A stretch of 57,236 nt of DNA from Acidimicrobiales bacterium. Its GTDB lineage: Bacteria; Actinomycetota; Acidimicrobiia; Acidimicrobiales; Bog-793. The stretch is from contig DATLTN010000057.1 in assembly GCA_035533595.1 (NCBI GenBank), positions 1 to 57,236 on the forward strand, read 5' to 3'. Shown in pieces: positions 14,170-23,436 of this stretch. The notes below the pieces were generated by a model. The model was given only the letters and a program-made list of their open reading frames with translations, made no database searches and was not told where the DNA came from. Numbering within the stretch: the stretch's first letter is position 1; every line of letters starts with the position of its first letter. Made by a program: the position numbers and the translations under genes.

Positions 14170-17100
14170 TTGGCCGTTTTAGGACCGTCCTCTTTTCTCG
14201 TTGCGACCATTTTGGAAACCGTCGATACTGCAGCCGTGCGCAGGAAAGGGTTCTTGTTCGGCAGCATCGTCGTCATTGCCGGTGCAGCGGTTGTGCCAAT
14301 CATCGCCTCGAGTAGCTCGCCGCCCGCCCGGTCCCAAGCGTCCAATCCCGCAGGAAATCGACCAGTTCCACCGTCGCGTTCGCACAGTTCGAACTCCACC
14401 ACGCCGATGTCGGGGATCCACATGGTCATCCCGGATACAACTCCGCAGGCGCCAACGACGTCTTCCGCGCTGAGGCTTACCTCTTCAAATCCCAACTCGT
14501 TCGCACCGACCACCACGACGACGGCACCCCCGACCAGACCCTCTCCGACGCCGACCGCGACGACCACTCCATCGCCGACATCGACTCCGACGACCACTCC
14601 ATCGCCGACGCCGACGACCACGACATTGCCCAGCCCGGCACCTGCCGGCGCAGGCCCGGAGATCTCCGGTGTCGCAATGAACGGTCCAGTCGTCGGGGCC
14701 ACGGTCTGCTTCTACTGGGTGGTCAACGGCGCGATGGGGGCACAGATCTCGGTCACCGCGGCTGCGGGGGACAGCGGCCACGCCGACGGCGCCGGTTGCT
14801 ACGTGACTGGCCTCGACGGCACCTACGACGTCGTCACCCCATCTGGGACGACCGGTGAGGTGTTGGTGGTCGCGACCGGTGGCACCTACTGCAGTGACGA
14901 GTCGCAGGAGTCCAGTGATGGCCGTTGCGGCACGGGCCAGTTGATCGATGCCACCGGTGACGCCCTGCAGACGTTTGTCCAGATCAGCGGGGACGCCGCG
15001 CCCCCGTCGGCGCCCGCCACGCCACTCACGACTGCCGCGGTCGATCAAGCGCTCGACGAGACGGGTGGACTGACCCCAGCGGACTTTGCGACGGCCTTCG
15101 GCGATCTCGTGCAACGAACGCTTGGAGCGTCTGGTGCTGGCATCACCCCGGCGACCTTGCCCTCTGACGGCCATGACGCGACGGCTGGTCAGTCCGCATA
15201 CTCAGCGTTGCTCGGCCAGTTGGCCGGTGCGGTGGTCTCCGGTGCGTCGCCGTCGACGCAGCTGACCGAGCTCGCATCCGGCAATTGGTTCGGGTCCGTG
15301 GTCGGCCTGCCGACGATCGACGCGCTGGCCATGGCGCCGCTCGTCCTGGAGAACACGTCCGCGACTCCTGCAAAGACGCTGGAGATCGACCACGCCGGTG
15401 ACATCACGATCGGCACCTCCGCGACAATGACGCCAAGCGACCTGTCGTCGGCGCAGATCCCTCATCTGGCGATCGCGATGCAGCCGAGCGGTGCCACCTG
15501 CGCGCTCAACGACAGCAGCGGTACCCCGTCGGTCCCCGACATCCAGATCGAGTGCGTGCCGTTCGTGCCCAACGGGTTGCCGACCGCCGCCCTGCTCTCC
15601 GGGCCGCCGACGACGCTCTCAGTGGGCAACTCCTCCTGCCCGAACGGTGGGACCGCCACCGAGTGGGGGGTCGATGCGAACGCCAACGGCACGTTGGATG
15701 TGGGTGAGGTGGACCCGGCGCTCACCACCTATTCGTGCACACCCGAGACCCAGACACTCGGTGGCGTCGTCTACTGGGAGGGCCGCGGTCCCGACGAGAC
15801 CGTCACGCTCGCCGATGGGAACGACGACAGCGCGACCGCCGAGTACAACGCGCAGACCACGGTGTCGACCTTCTCCTTCGCTCATCCGTTGACGGTCGGC
15901 CAGGCGTACGACCTGACAGTCAGCAAACAACCCGCCGACTGGGAGTGCCAGCCCATGTCCGGTGCGCCGGACACAGGGACGATGGGTCGGGCGGACCTCA
16001 CGACCCTCGCTATCGAGTGCATCTGGCAGACCGCCGTCTCCACCTCGTGGAGCGAACTCAACCCCGACCATGTGGTGCGCGACGCGGCGGGCGATCTCTA
16101 CTCCCTCTCCACGGGGGGCGACACCGTCGACAAGGTGGCGGCGACGGACGACTCGGTGTCGGTCTTCGTTTCCGGTCTCCACGGTGCGGCGGGGATCGCG
16201 ATCAACGGTGCCGGGGACGTGTACGTCGCCGACGCGGGCACCGGGACGGGCACCGGCGAGGTCCGTGAGTTCGACGCGAGCGGAACACAGATCGACGTGC
16301 CGGTCAGTGGTCTCGCGAGCCCGACCGCGCTGGCGGTCGACGGGAGCGGCGACTTGTTCGTCTCGGTTTCTACCGGTGCCCTCTACAAGGTCTCGGTCTC
16401 GGGACCGGTGGCCACGATTCTCCCGGCCGGGAGCGGTGACGTGTTCACCGCCATGGCGGTCGACGGCAGCGGCACACTCTTCGGCGCCGAGGCGACGGTG
16501 GAACACGACCCCACCAACACGGTCGACCCGGTCTACCAACCGATCCTCCAGATCTCGACCGCGTCCCAGGCCGTCGCGTTGACGAGTGTCGGATCGGCCA
16601 GCGCCGTCCAGGTTCGGCAACGCTTCACCGCGCCGGTCGACGTCCCCTTCAAGGGTTTCGCAGGAACGTCTGCCGACGTCACGATCAAGGAATCGTTCAT
16701 CCCGACGGGCGTCATCGTCATCGGCTCATCGATCTACGGGCCGAGCAATCCGAACCCGGTCCCGGCGGGCACGTTGGTGCCGGCCGCCTACGCGGTGAAC
16801 ATCCCCGCCAACATCGGTCTGCACATTCCCGCTGGATCCACCGTCCCCGTCGGGGTCATCACAGACGCGATCACCACCGAGGTGCCGCTTGCGTCAACGA
16901 CCGACACCCTCACTTTGAACGGGACGATCCCGGCGGGAACGGCGATCCCGGTGGGCACGCAGCTGGTCGCTTCCGACTCGGTCACGATCCCTGCGGGCGT
17001 CGTTCTCGACGAGAACGACGGCTTCTCGGAGGTCTACGACCTCGCGCTCGACAGTGGGTGCGTCTTCGCCGGAAGCACCACGTGCGCTCTCTACGTCTCA

Positions 17101-20094
17101 GGTCGGGTCGGCGTCACCGAGGTCCCGACGACCGGCGAGCAGCTGGTGCACACTTACACCGATCGGTTCCCGGCCTCGGGTTCGGTGGAGGGAGACCTCA
17201 ACGCGGGCGTCGCCGAGCCGCGCGGACTCGCCGTCGTGGGACACGACGACGTGCTCGTCGCGACGACAAGCGACAACTTCTACGAAGTCACGCCGACGAG
17301 CACCACAAAGCGCACCGTCTCGCCGACGCGCGCACCGGTCGCGGTGGCTGCCGCTCCCGGGGGCATTGTCTACTTCGCCGACCGCGCTGCGATCCGGATG
17401 CAGGACGCCGACGGCACCGTGTCGGCGTTCGCCGACGGCTTCACCGATGTCGTAGCGCTCGCGACGGATGCCGCGGGGGACCTCTTCGTCGCGGACGCCC
17501 AGGAGCAGGCGGTCTACGAATACACCCCAGCGGGAGTGGAGACGACGCCCGTCATCAACGTTGCCGGCATCCAGGCGATCTCGGTCGATGCTACGGGAGA
17601 CCTGTACATCGCGACCTCGGCCGGTGTGTTGGAGCTCTCTGCCGGCGCCGGGACTCCGACGATGATCGGCTCCGGTCACTACACGACGGACAGCTTCGGC
17701 GGCGTCGCGGTCGACGGCAACGGCGACGTCTTCGTCAGCGACGACACCACCGAACAGATCGATGAGTTCACGTCGGCGACTGGGTTCACCGTCCTCGCTG
17801 GCGACGGCGCGAACGGGTTCCTCGACGGGCGAGCGGACGTCGCGGAGTTCGACGCTCCGGGCGGCCTTGCCGTCGATGCTTTCGGTGACATCTACGTGGC
17901 CGATCGCGCCAACAACGCGATCCGGAAGATCTCCGCACCGAGCGCGTCGGTGTCGGGCCTGCTGGTGGCGACGTTGGCCGGTCCTCCCTCCTGTCTCACC
18001 CAGACGACCACGACATGCTCGGGGTCGGCCGGAACGAACATCACCGGCGTCTACGGCGGGGAGGCCGGTTACCAGGACGCGGAAGCGGACCTGTCGCTGT
18101 TCGACGTCCCGACGGCGCTCGCCCTCGACGCCAACGACACGGTCTACGTCGCGGACACAGACAACGGCGACGTGCGCGCCGTCCGTCAGCCCGCGAGCAC
18201 GGTGGAGATGGCGGGCTGGGACCTCGGCGACTCGCTCAGCGCGTTCTCGAGCGCAGCCTCCCTGATCAACTTCATCCACCACTCGATCTGGCCCGCGGAC
18301 ACGACCGACACCTATCCCGGCGACGCAGCGATCGTCGACTTCGCGTGGAACCTCTGCCTGGACAACGGCAACTGCTCCACGCCCAACCAGGCGATGAACC
18401 TGCTCCTTGACCGGGTGCTGCAGGACCACACCTACTTCGACATCCTCGCCGCGTGGCCGTCGATCAGTGCGAGTCCTGGATGGCAGGCGACCACGACGAC
18501 GCGTCAGTACTGCACGACGGACTACTTCTCGTCCGCGCTCGTGCACGCGGCCCCGCTCGCCAACACGTGCGCCGACCGGTACTCCGTGACGATCCCCGAG
18601 GACGTCGCGCAGACGGCGTGGGACTCGGTCGCGCTGCCGACCAACATCCTCGCCACGGCGGAACTGCTGAAGGGGCTCCTCGCTGTACTCCGGCCGGCGA
18701 GTGGCGGCAACCCTGCCGACCCCGGCTACGGAACGACCCTGGTCCAGGCGTTGTCCGATCTGGGCGCCGGCTGCGAGACCGCGCCGTCCACCCAGGGCTC
18801 GCCGAGCGTCGTCCGCAATCCCAATGGGACGGTCACGGTGACCGGGTACTCGTGGTCCGGAGCCGGATCGGACACCGTGCACCCGATCTCGTGCGGAGTC
18901 GAGTCGTACGTGTTGCTGCTCCAGGCCGAAGAGGATCTCTCGCTCGAACAGTCGGGAGCGACGCTCTCGCCGACCGCGCAGGCGTTCGAGCAGGGAGTGC
19001 TTCGGCAGATGCTCGGACAGGAGCAGGGCGCGAGGAACCAGGTCGAGCACGACTACAACCAGCTGAAGGCCGACACCCAGGTGACCGCCGCCGGCGGGTC
19101 CGGGAGTCAGCTCAGCCTGGGCTCCCTCTTCCAGATCGACCCTGCGCCGACGGGCGACCTCCAACAAGGCCTCCAGGCCTTGATGCTGCCCTCCGCCGGC
19201 TCGAGCGCGGTCGACAGCACCTCGGTGGTGCTGGAACGGCTCTTCGCCGCGATCGACTACTCGCGCAACGCCACCGATCAGCGAGTCGCCTTCGAAGACG
19301 GGCTCATTCCCGGCGGCAGCGGGACGTACGACCCCAACGACCTAGATGTCGGGCTCGGCCTGTCCGTCCCGCTCGCCTCCGCGGTCGCAGCGGTCGCGGC
19401 ATGGACCGCCTTCTTCAACATCTCGGGCGTGCTGGTGTACCCGGCGGACGGAGCTGCGGGTGCCGCGACCATCGTCCCGCGCGGGACGATCATGAACCGG
19501 CTCGGTATCGAGAAGCCGTACGCGCCCCGCGTCAACGTCGGTCAGCAGTACCAACAGGCCATCGACAACCCGACGCCGACCGAGTCCGCCGACGCGGCGA
19601 GCACGTGGCAGGACGGCACGTACGGGGACTGGCAGCTGACCAACACGCTGGACGCGCCTCCGTCGCCGGAGGCCGATCTCCCGGCGATCGACGCCATCGG
19701 CGAGGCAACTTCCTCCGGTGACACCGCCGGCGCAGCCACAGCTGCAGGTGAGGCTGGGACTGAGGTCGGCAACGCGACGACTGACGCGGTCACCACCGCG
19801 GCGACTGAGGCGGCGGCGACCGTCGCCGACGAGGCGGCGGCGACGATCACAGCCGCGATTGGGCCGATCGGGGTCATCGTCGGCGCGCTTGCGCTCATCG
19901 GCTCGGCAGCGGCGCAACAGGCGGAGGCCGACAACTTCACGAATGCACTCGCGAACGATCAGCAGTGGATCGATTCGATGCTTTCGAACATGCCGACGTT
20001 GGAACACTTCGAGGTCACCCTCGACCTCGCGAACACGCCTGCCGGCAACGCGCTCCAGATGCAGGTTGCGATCGCGAGCATGGTGGCGCAGTAG
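14170..20094 (+). CDS. Giant exported NHL/beta-propeller protein
   Basis: This protein of about 1974 residues has an N-terminal hydrophobic signal or anchor (GFLFGSIVVIAGAAVVPII, about 26-44). A Thr/Ser/Pro-rich stalk (about 60-165) follows, partly built from repeated TTTPSPT units, then a small Cys-containing beta domain (about 165-250). NHL-like repeats run from about 630 to 1330, with VDGSGDLFVS, VDGNGDVFVSD and VDAFGDIYVADRANNAIRKI. The propeller is interrupted at about 825-955 by a stretch of IPAGTxIPVGT-like repeats. The C-terminal third is unrecognised, with a helical Ala-rich segment near 1880. It probably stands on the cell surface. TTG 14170 or GTG 14236 may be the start; neither has a good ribosome binding site. 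Confidence 0.85.
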   Translation: MAVLGPSSFLVATILETVDTAAVRRKGFLFGSIVVIAGAAVVPIIASSSSPPARSQASNPAGNRPVPPSRSHSSNSTTPMSGIHMVIPDTTPQAPTTSSALRLTSSNPNSFAPTTTTTAPPTRPSPTPTATTTPSPTSTPTTTPSPTPTTTTLPSPAPAGAGPEISGVAMNGPVVGATVCFYWVVNGAMGAQISVTAAAGDSGHADGAGCYVTGLDGTYDVVTPSGTTGEVLVVATGGTYCSDESQESSDGRCGTGQLIDATGDALQTFVQISGDAAPPSAPATPLTTAAVDQALDETGGLTPADFATAFGDLVQRTLGASGAGITPATLPSDGHDATAGQSAYSALLGQLAGAVVSGASPSTQLTELASGNWFGSVVGLPTIDALAMAPLVLENTSATPAKTLEIDHAGDITIGTSATMTPSDLSSAQIPHLAIAMQPSGATCALNDSSGTPSVPDIQIECVPFVPNGLPTAALLSGPPTTLSVGNSSCPNGGTATEWGVDANANGTLDVGEVDPALTTYSCTPETQTLGGVVYWEGRGPDETVTLADGNDDSATAEYNAQTTVSTFSFAHPLTVGQAYDLTVSKQPADWECQPMSGAPDTGTMGRADLTTLAIECIWQTAVSTSWSELNPDHVVRDAAGDLYSLSTGGDTVDKVAATDDSVSVFVSGLHGAAGIAINGAGDVYVADAGTGTGTGEVREFDASGTQIDVPVSGLASPTALAVDGSGDLFVSVSTGALYKVSVSGPVATILPAGSGDVFTAMAVDGSGTLFGAEATVEHDPTNTVDPVYQPILQISTASQAVALTSVGSASAVQVRQRFTAPVDVPFKGFAGTSADVTIKESFIPTGVIVIGSSIYGPSNPNPVPAGTLVPAAYAVNIPANIGLHIPAGSTVPVGVITDAITTEVPLASTTDTLTLNGTIPAGTAIPVGTQLVASDSVTIPAGVVLDENDGFSEVYDLALDSGCVFAGSTTCALYVSGRVGVTEVPTTGEQLVHTYTDRFPASGSVEGDLNAGVAEPRGLAVVGHDDVLVATTSDNFYEVTPTSTTKRTVSPTRAPVAVAAAPGGIVYFADRAAIRMQDADGTVSAFADGFTDVVALATDAAGDLFVADAQEQAVYEYTPAGVETTPVINVAGIQAISVDATGDLYIATSAGVLELSAGAGTPTMIGSGHYTTDSFGGVAVDGNGDVFVSDDTTEQIDEFTSATGFTVLAGDGANGFLDGRADVAEFDAPGGLAVDAFGDIYVADRANNAIRKISAPSASVSGLLVATLAGPPSCLTQTTTTCSGSAGTNITGVYGGEAGYQDAEADLSLFDVPTALALDANDTVYVADTDNGDVRAVRQPASTVEMAGWDLGDSLSAFSSAASLINFIHHSIWPADTTDTYPGDAAIVDFAWNLCLDNGNCSTPNQAMNLLLDRVLQDHTYFDILAAWPSISASPGWQATTTTRQYCTTDYFSSALVHAAPLANTCADRYSVTIPEDVAQTAWDSVALPTNILATAELLKGLLAVLRPASGGNPADPGYGTTLVQALSDLGAGCETAPSTQGSPSVVRNPNGTVTVTGYSWSGAGSDTVHPISCGVESYVLLLQAEEDLSLEQSGATLSPTAQAFEQGVLRQMLGQEQGARNQVEHDYNQLKADTQVTAAGGSGSQLSLGSLFQIDPAPTGDLQQGLQALMLPSAGSSAVDSTSVVLERLFAAIDYSRNATDQRVAFEDGLIPGGSGTYDPNDLDVGLGLSVPLASAVAAVAAWTAFFNISGVLVYPADGAAGAATIVPRGTIMNRLGIEKPYAPRVNVGQQYQQAIDNPTPTESADAASTWQDGTYGDWQLTNTLDAPPSPEADLPAIDAIGEATSSGDTAGAATAAGEAGTEVGNATTDAVTTAATEAAATVADEAAATITAAIGPIGVIVGALALIGSAAAQQAEADNFTNALANDQQWIDSMLSNMPTLEHFEVTLDLANTPAGNALQMQVAIASMVAQ
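14510..14640 (+). repeat. Degenerate tandem repeat encoding the Thr/Pro stalk
   Basis: Repeated CCGACG/CGACGACCACTCC blocks encode TTTPSPT-type units inside the giant gene. Such sequences often vary in copy number between strains. Confidence 0.6.
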
Positions 20095-20125
20095 CGCTCC
20101 CGGCCGAGTTCCGCTGACGGCCCGA

Positions 20126-21067
20126 CTACTGCAGCGATCGCGACCAGGCTCGGCCGAGCGTGAAGCGGTTCGTCACGTCGAACGCCTGCATGGCCTCGGT
20201 CACCCGCCGCCGGACGGTCCGTGCGGAAACGTTCAGCCTTTTCGCGATCTCCTCGTCGGTGAGGCCCTCGTCGAGCAACCGCATGATCGGCGCCCACGGT
20301 TGACCATGAACCTCGATCTCGACGGCGTAGCGCCAGAGGAGTTCGTAGTAACCACGCAGGAGATCGGCGATCACGGGATTCCGGACGAGCAGCACCCGCT
20401 GCGGCCACGGATCGCCCCACCTCGCCGGTAGTGCCGCCACGCGGTCGCCGTCGGCGATGAACCAGCTCGGTGGGTTCGCGAGCACGCGGAAGTGGAGCCC
20501 GATCACGCGGAGCGCGTCGACGACCGGCCGGCTCTCCTGGTCCAGGGTGTTCGGGTCGATGATGATCCGGATGCCCCCGGTGTCGGGCCCGACGAACGCC
20601 GAGAGGCGCGCGGCGTCCTCGGGCGGGACCCGGAGGAAGGCGTGGGCGTCGGGAGCGATGCAGACCGTCGAGATCGGTTGACTGCGGTCCACGTACCGCC
20701 ACCACGCGTCGATGATCGCCGTCGGCCCCTCGATGACCTCTGCCGGGATCGAGCTCGCCTCCCCGGGACGTCCCCACTCCCAGTCGCGAATGAGCGAAGG
20801 GAGCTCGGCGAGGGTCCGTCCGAGCTCAGTTGCGGTCCTCGCCTGTGCGGCGAGCGCGTCGACAGCGACCTTTACTACAGAGTCCTGCGGGGGATCCAGG
20901 ATGTCACCTGCGGCGTTCGTCGACAGTAGCCCCCGGTCGCGCAGGTGCTCGATCGCCGCACGAACCTCACGTTGCGGACGTCGCAAGGCCGTCGACAGGT
21001 ATGCGACGTCCAGCGCGCGGGAGCGGAACACCGCTTGGAGCAGTACGACCTCGTCGGCGGTCAGCAT
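20126..21067 (-). CDS. LuxR-type HTH regulator with N-terminal winged-helix-like domain
   Basis: This 313-residue protein starts with a short DNA-binding-like domain (about 1-50, YLSTALRRPQREVRAAIEHLRDRG) resembling TrmB or sugar-specific regulators. A central effector-like region has a phospholipase-D-like strand (GIRIIIDP), and a LuxR-type HTH closes it (about 262-295, GLTDEEIAKRLNVSARTVRRRV). The layout matches actinobacterial one-component TrmB/LuxR hybrids. It ends 31 bp from the giant gene (convergent) and is divergent from the redox operon, so it is a candidate regulator of either. Confidence 0.85.
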   Translation of the reverse strand: MLTADEVVLLQAVFRSRALDVAYLSTALRRPQREVRAAIEHLRDRGLLSTNAAGDILDPPQDSVVKVAVDALAAQARTATELGRTLAELPSLIRDWEWGRPGEASSIPAEVIEGPTAIIDAWWRYVDRSQPISTVCIAPDAHAFLRVPPEDAARLSAFVGPDTGGIRIIIDPNTLDQESRPVVDALRVIGLHFRVLANPPSWFIADGDRVAALPARWGDPWPQRVLLVRNPVIADLLRGYYELLWRYAVEIEVHGQPWAPIMRLLDEGLTDEEIAKRLNVSARTVRRRVTEAMQAFDVTNRFTLGRAWSRSLQ

Positions 21068-21400
21068 GGGCGCACCATAGGTGGATCGCTACCTCGGCGG
21101 TCGTCTCCGGTTAAGGAGGGCATCCGCCCTGTTCCATTCGATGTTTGTGGACGACGCGCTTTCGTTTGGACCGGCCATCGGTTCCATTTGGGAGCGACCC
21201 GGGTCCCCCGCCCTTTTGAGCAACGCTCTCGCGGTTTGCGCGCCGTCGAGGGGCTACTGACGCACCGCCCTGGCATCCGCCAGACGGCGACCGGGATCTC
21301 CAGAAGATGAGCAGATACTCATCTTCAGCTCACGAACCAATTAGATCGCTCCTCGATACTGCCGGCGAGGTCCTCTCGACGCGGATCGCAAGGAGTGGAC
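21068..21400. promoter_or_regulatory. Intergenic control region with a 24-bp dyad
   Basis: This 333-bp gap separates the LuxR-type regulator from the redox operon. It contains a perfect 9-bp inverted repeat, GAAGATGAG-N6-CTCATCTTC, at 21303-21326, 75 bp before the first start codon. GATACT at 21355-21360 could be a -10 box. No gene is supported in the gap. Confidence 0.6.
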
Positions 21401-21919
21401 ATGGAACATTCGCACCGGTGGGTCGGACTGCTCGGGCTGAGCGCATGCGTCGTTGGCGCAGTCGGAGCGCTGTCGATTGTGGTGCCTCGGGCGAACAAGA
21501 CCGCAGCCGTGGTCGTCGTACGTCGGCCGGCCGCGACGTCGGCCAGCCGCTCCGAGAGGAACGCCACCCAAGCTGTCATCCGGGCAGCGAACGGACTCAC
21601 GGTGTCGATCGCGAATGCGAGGACAGAGACAGCCACCGTCCTCGCCACCTCGTTCGCGGCCCTCGCCCGTTCGCAGGCCGCGATCGGGTCAGAGCGTTCC
21701 CAGTTGGCCGCCGAGCAACGTCAGATCGTGACTGAGACCGAGCAGCTTGCGGCGCGTGCCGCTGCGCTCTCGGCAGAAGGCGTCACCTTGCAGCGGGAGT
21801 CCGCTGTGCTCAAGGCAGCGCAGGCCCGCGCCGCAGCGCAGGCCAGCGCCGTTGCAACCCGGCAGCAAGTGGCGCCGAGCGCGGGGTCTTCGTACGGAGG
21901 TGACCATCATGACGACTGA
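21401..21919 (+). CDS. Small membrane protein with coiled-coil domain
   Basis: This 172-residue protein has one N-terminal membrane segment (about 8-30, WVGLLGLSACVVGAVGALSIV). A long Ala/Gln/Glu-rich extracytoplasmic coiled coil follows (about 65-150, SERSQLAAEQRQIVTETEQLA). The tail is His/Asp-rich (GGDHHDD). ATG 21401 has AAGGAGTGGAC just before it, a good ribosome binding site. It is the first gene of the redox operon and overlaps the next by 11 bp. No family is recognised; a scaffold or adaptor is possible, and the tail may bind metal. Confidence 0.8.
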   Translation: MEHSHRWVGLLGLSACVVGAVGALSIVVPRANKTAAVVVVRRPAATSASRSERNATQAVIRAANGLTVSIANARTETATVLATSFAALARSQAAIGSERSQLAAEQRQIVTETEQLAARAAALSAEGVTLQRESAVLKAAQARAAAQASAVATRQQVAPSAGSSYGGDHHDD

Positions 21920-22436
21920 TTTCGACCCGTATGCCGACACTTCCCAGGAAATCCTCCCCGATGAGCTCCTCGCGGCACGGGACCGTGTCGCACAGGGCCG
22001 GGCCAAGGCGGCGCGCACGATCGGACGAGCGCGGAACAGGCATCGCGTCCTTCCCTCCGCCATCGTGGGCTCCGCACTCCTCGTCACCGCCGGGCTCGCC
22101 GATCGGTTTGTGCAATCGACCCTCACGCACGCGACCGCCGCGGTGACCACCACAACAACGCTTCCGGCGACGTCATCGAACGCTGCAGCATTGGCGAAGG
22201 TCACCCGGACGCTCGCTGCGGACCAACAGGCGATCACAGCGCTCGCCAAGGCGCAGAGCCAGCTCGCCCGTTCCGCCGCAGGCGACGGGGGATCGGTTTC
22301 ATTGCCGAACGTCGTGCTGCCGAGCCTTCCGAGCCTGCCTCCGGTTCCGTCGATCGCGCCGATCTCGAGCCCGACGGTCGCCACGCCCGCCCCGACCACC
22401 CACGCGACCACGGGAGCCTCCGTTGTCGTCCCTTGA
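21909..22436 (+). CDS. Small membrane protein with Thr/Pro tail ending in TTGAS
   Basis: This 175-residue protein starts at ATG 21909 with GGAGGT 7 nt upstream. One membrane segment (about 45-65, LPSAIVGSALLVTAGLADRFV) is followed by a TTTTTLP stretch, a short helix and a Pro/Ser/Thr-rich tail. The tail ends ATTGASVVVP, and TGAS fits the minimal [S/T]-G-A-[S/T] motif used by ApbE to attach FMN. There is no FMN_bind domain, so this is only a hint. The gene lies directly before apbE and overlaps it by 14 bp. Confidence 0.78.
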   Translation: MTTDFDPYADTSQEILPDELLAARDRVAQGRAKAARTIGRARNRHRVLPSAIVGSALLVTAGLADRFVQSTLTHATAAVTTTTTLPATSSNAAALAKVTRTLAADQQAITALAKAQSQLARSAAGDGGSVSLPNVVLPSLPSLPPVPSIAPISSPTVATPAPTTHATTGASVVVP

Positions 22437-23436
22437 CGTCCTGGCGTCGACGTCTGAGGAGGCCGCAGCGCAATGCGCGACGGGTGATCTAGTCGTCACC
22501 ACTCGAGCGATGGCGACGCGCGTCACGGTCACGGTCCCAAGTCATGAATGCACTGCAGGGGCCACAGAGCGCCTCCACAGCGCCATTGCAGCGGCAACCT
22601 CGGTCTTCCACGAAGTCGACCGGGCATGCACCCGGTTCGTCCCAACGAGCCCGTTGATGGAGTCGAACCGATCGCCGCACCGGTGGCACCACGTTCCCGA
22701 GACCCTCTTTCGTGCCATTGCGGAGGCAAAGCAGGCACACGACATCACGGGAGGCCGTTTCGATCCCCGGGTGCTGCGCCGGCTCGTCGCCCTCGGCTAC
22801 ACCCGGACGCTTCCGTTCGGCAACGGGGACCTCTCGGTGAGGGCCGAACCGCTCCGGGGCGGCCACGCCGCATCCATGCCGTGGCGTCCTCGGCTGCGCC
22901 ACGCATCGCTCGAGGTGCTGCTCGGGGCCGATCCGATCGACCTCGGCGGGATCGGAAAGGGCCTTGCAGTCCGCTGGTCGAGCGAGATCCTTGCGAAATC
23001 GGTCGCGAGCTTCCTCGTCGAGGCGGGAGGCGACTGCTACTGCGCGGGCCTCGCCGACGATGACGAGCCATGGCGGATCGCGGTCGAGGACCCGACCGGG
23101 AACCTCGAGCCCATCGCTGTCCTGTCGGTACGCGACCGAGCGGTAACCACCTCTTCGACCCGGCTCCGCCGCTGGGTTGCCGGCTCACGGCGCGTCCACC
23201 ACCTGATCGACCCGGCCACCGGAGAGCCGGGTGGGCGTGGTCTCGTTGCCGTAACCGTCGTCGGTCGTGATCCGGCGCGCTCGGAGGTCTGGAGTAAGGC
23301 GCTGTTCATCAGCGGTCGATCCGAGATCGCTGCGGTTGCTCACCGGCACGCGATCGCGGCGCTGTGGATCGACGAGGAAGGGTCACTGGCGATGAGCAAA
23401 GCGATGGAGAGGTACGTCCAGTGGCGACGCACGTGA
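22423..23436 (+). CDS. apbE: FAD:protein FMN transferase (ApbE family)
   Basis: This protein of about 337 residues attaches FMN covalently to Ser/Thr of extracytoplasmic redox proteins. Family features include TTRAMATRVTVTV, ITGGRFDPRVLRRLVALGY, DLGGIGKGLAV, FLVEAGGDCYCAG and HHLIDPATGEPGGRGLVAVTVV. No signal peptide or lipobox is visible, so it may act on the inside or use an atypical route. TTG 22423 (GGGAG 6 nt upstream) is used; the conserved part begins near residue 25. It lies between small membrane proteins and the FRD-type cytochrome, which makes them candidate partners. Its 3' end overlaps the next gene by 16 bp. Confidence 0.92.
   Translation: MSSLDVLASTSEEAAAQCATGDLVVTTRAMATRVTVTVPSHECTAGATERLHSAIAAATSVFHEVDRACTRFVPTSPLMESNRSPHRWHHVPETLFRAIAEAKQAHDITGGRFDPRVLRRLVALGYTRTLPFGNGDLSVRAEPLRGGHAASMPWRPRLRHASLEVLLGADPIDLGGIGKGLAVRWSSEILAKSVASFLVEAGGDCYCAGLADDDEPWRIAVEDPTGNLEPIAVLSVRDRAVTTSSTRLRRWVAGSRRVHHLIDPATGEPGGRGLVAVTVVGRDPARSEVWSKALFISGRSEIAAVAHRHAIAALWIDEEGSLAMSKAMERYVQWRRT

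Noticed and set aside
17098-19167. 689-residue minus-strand frame inside the giant gene
   Set aside because: Arg/Asp-rich shadow of a GC-rich coding sequence; the plus strand has clear repeats and a signal sequence.
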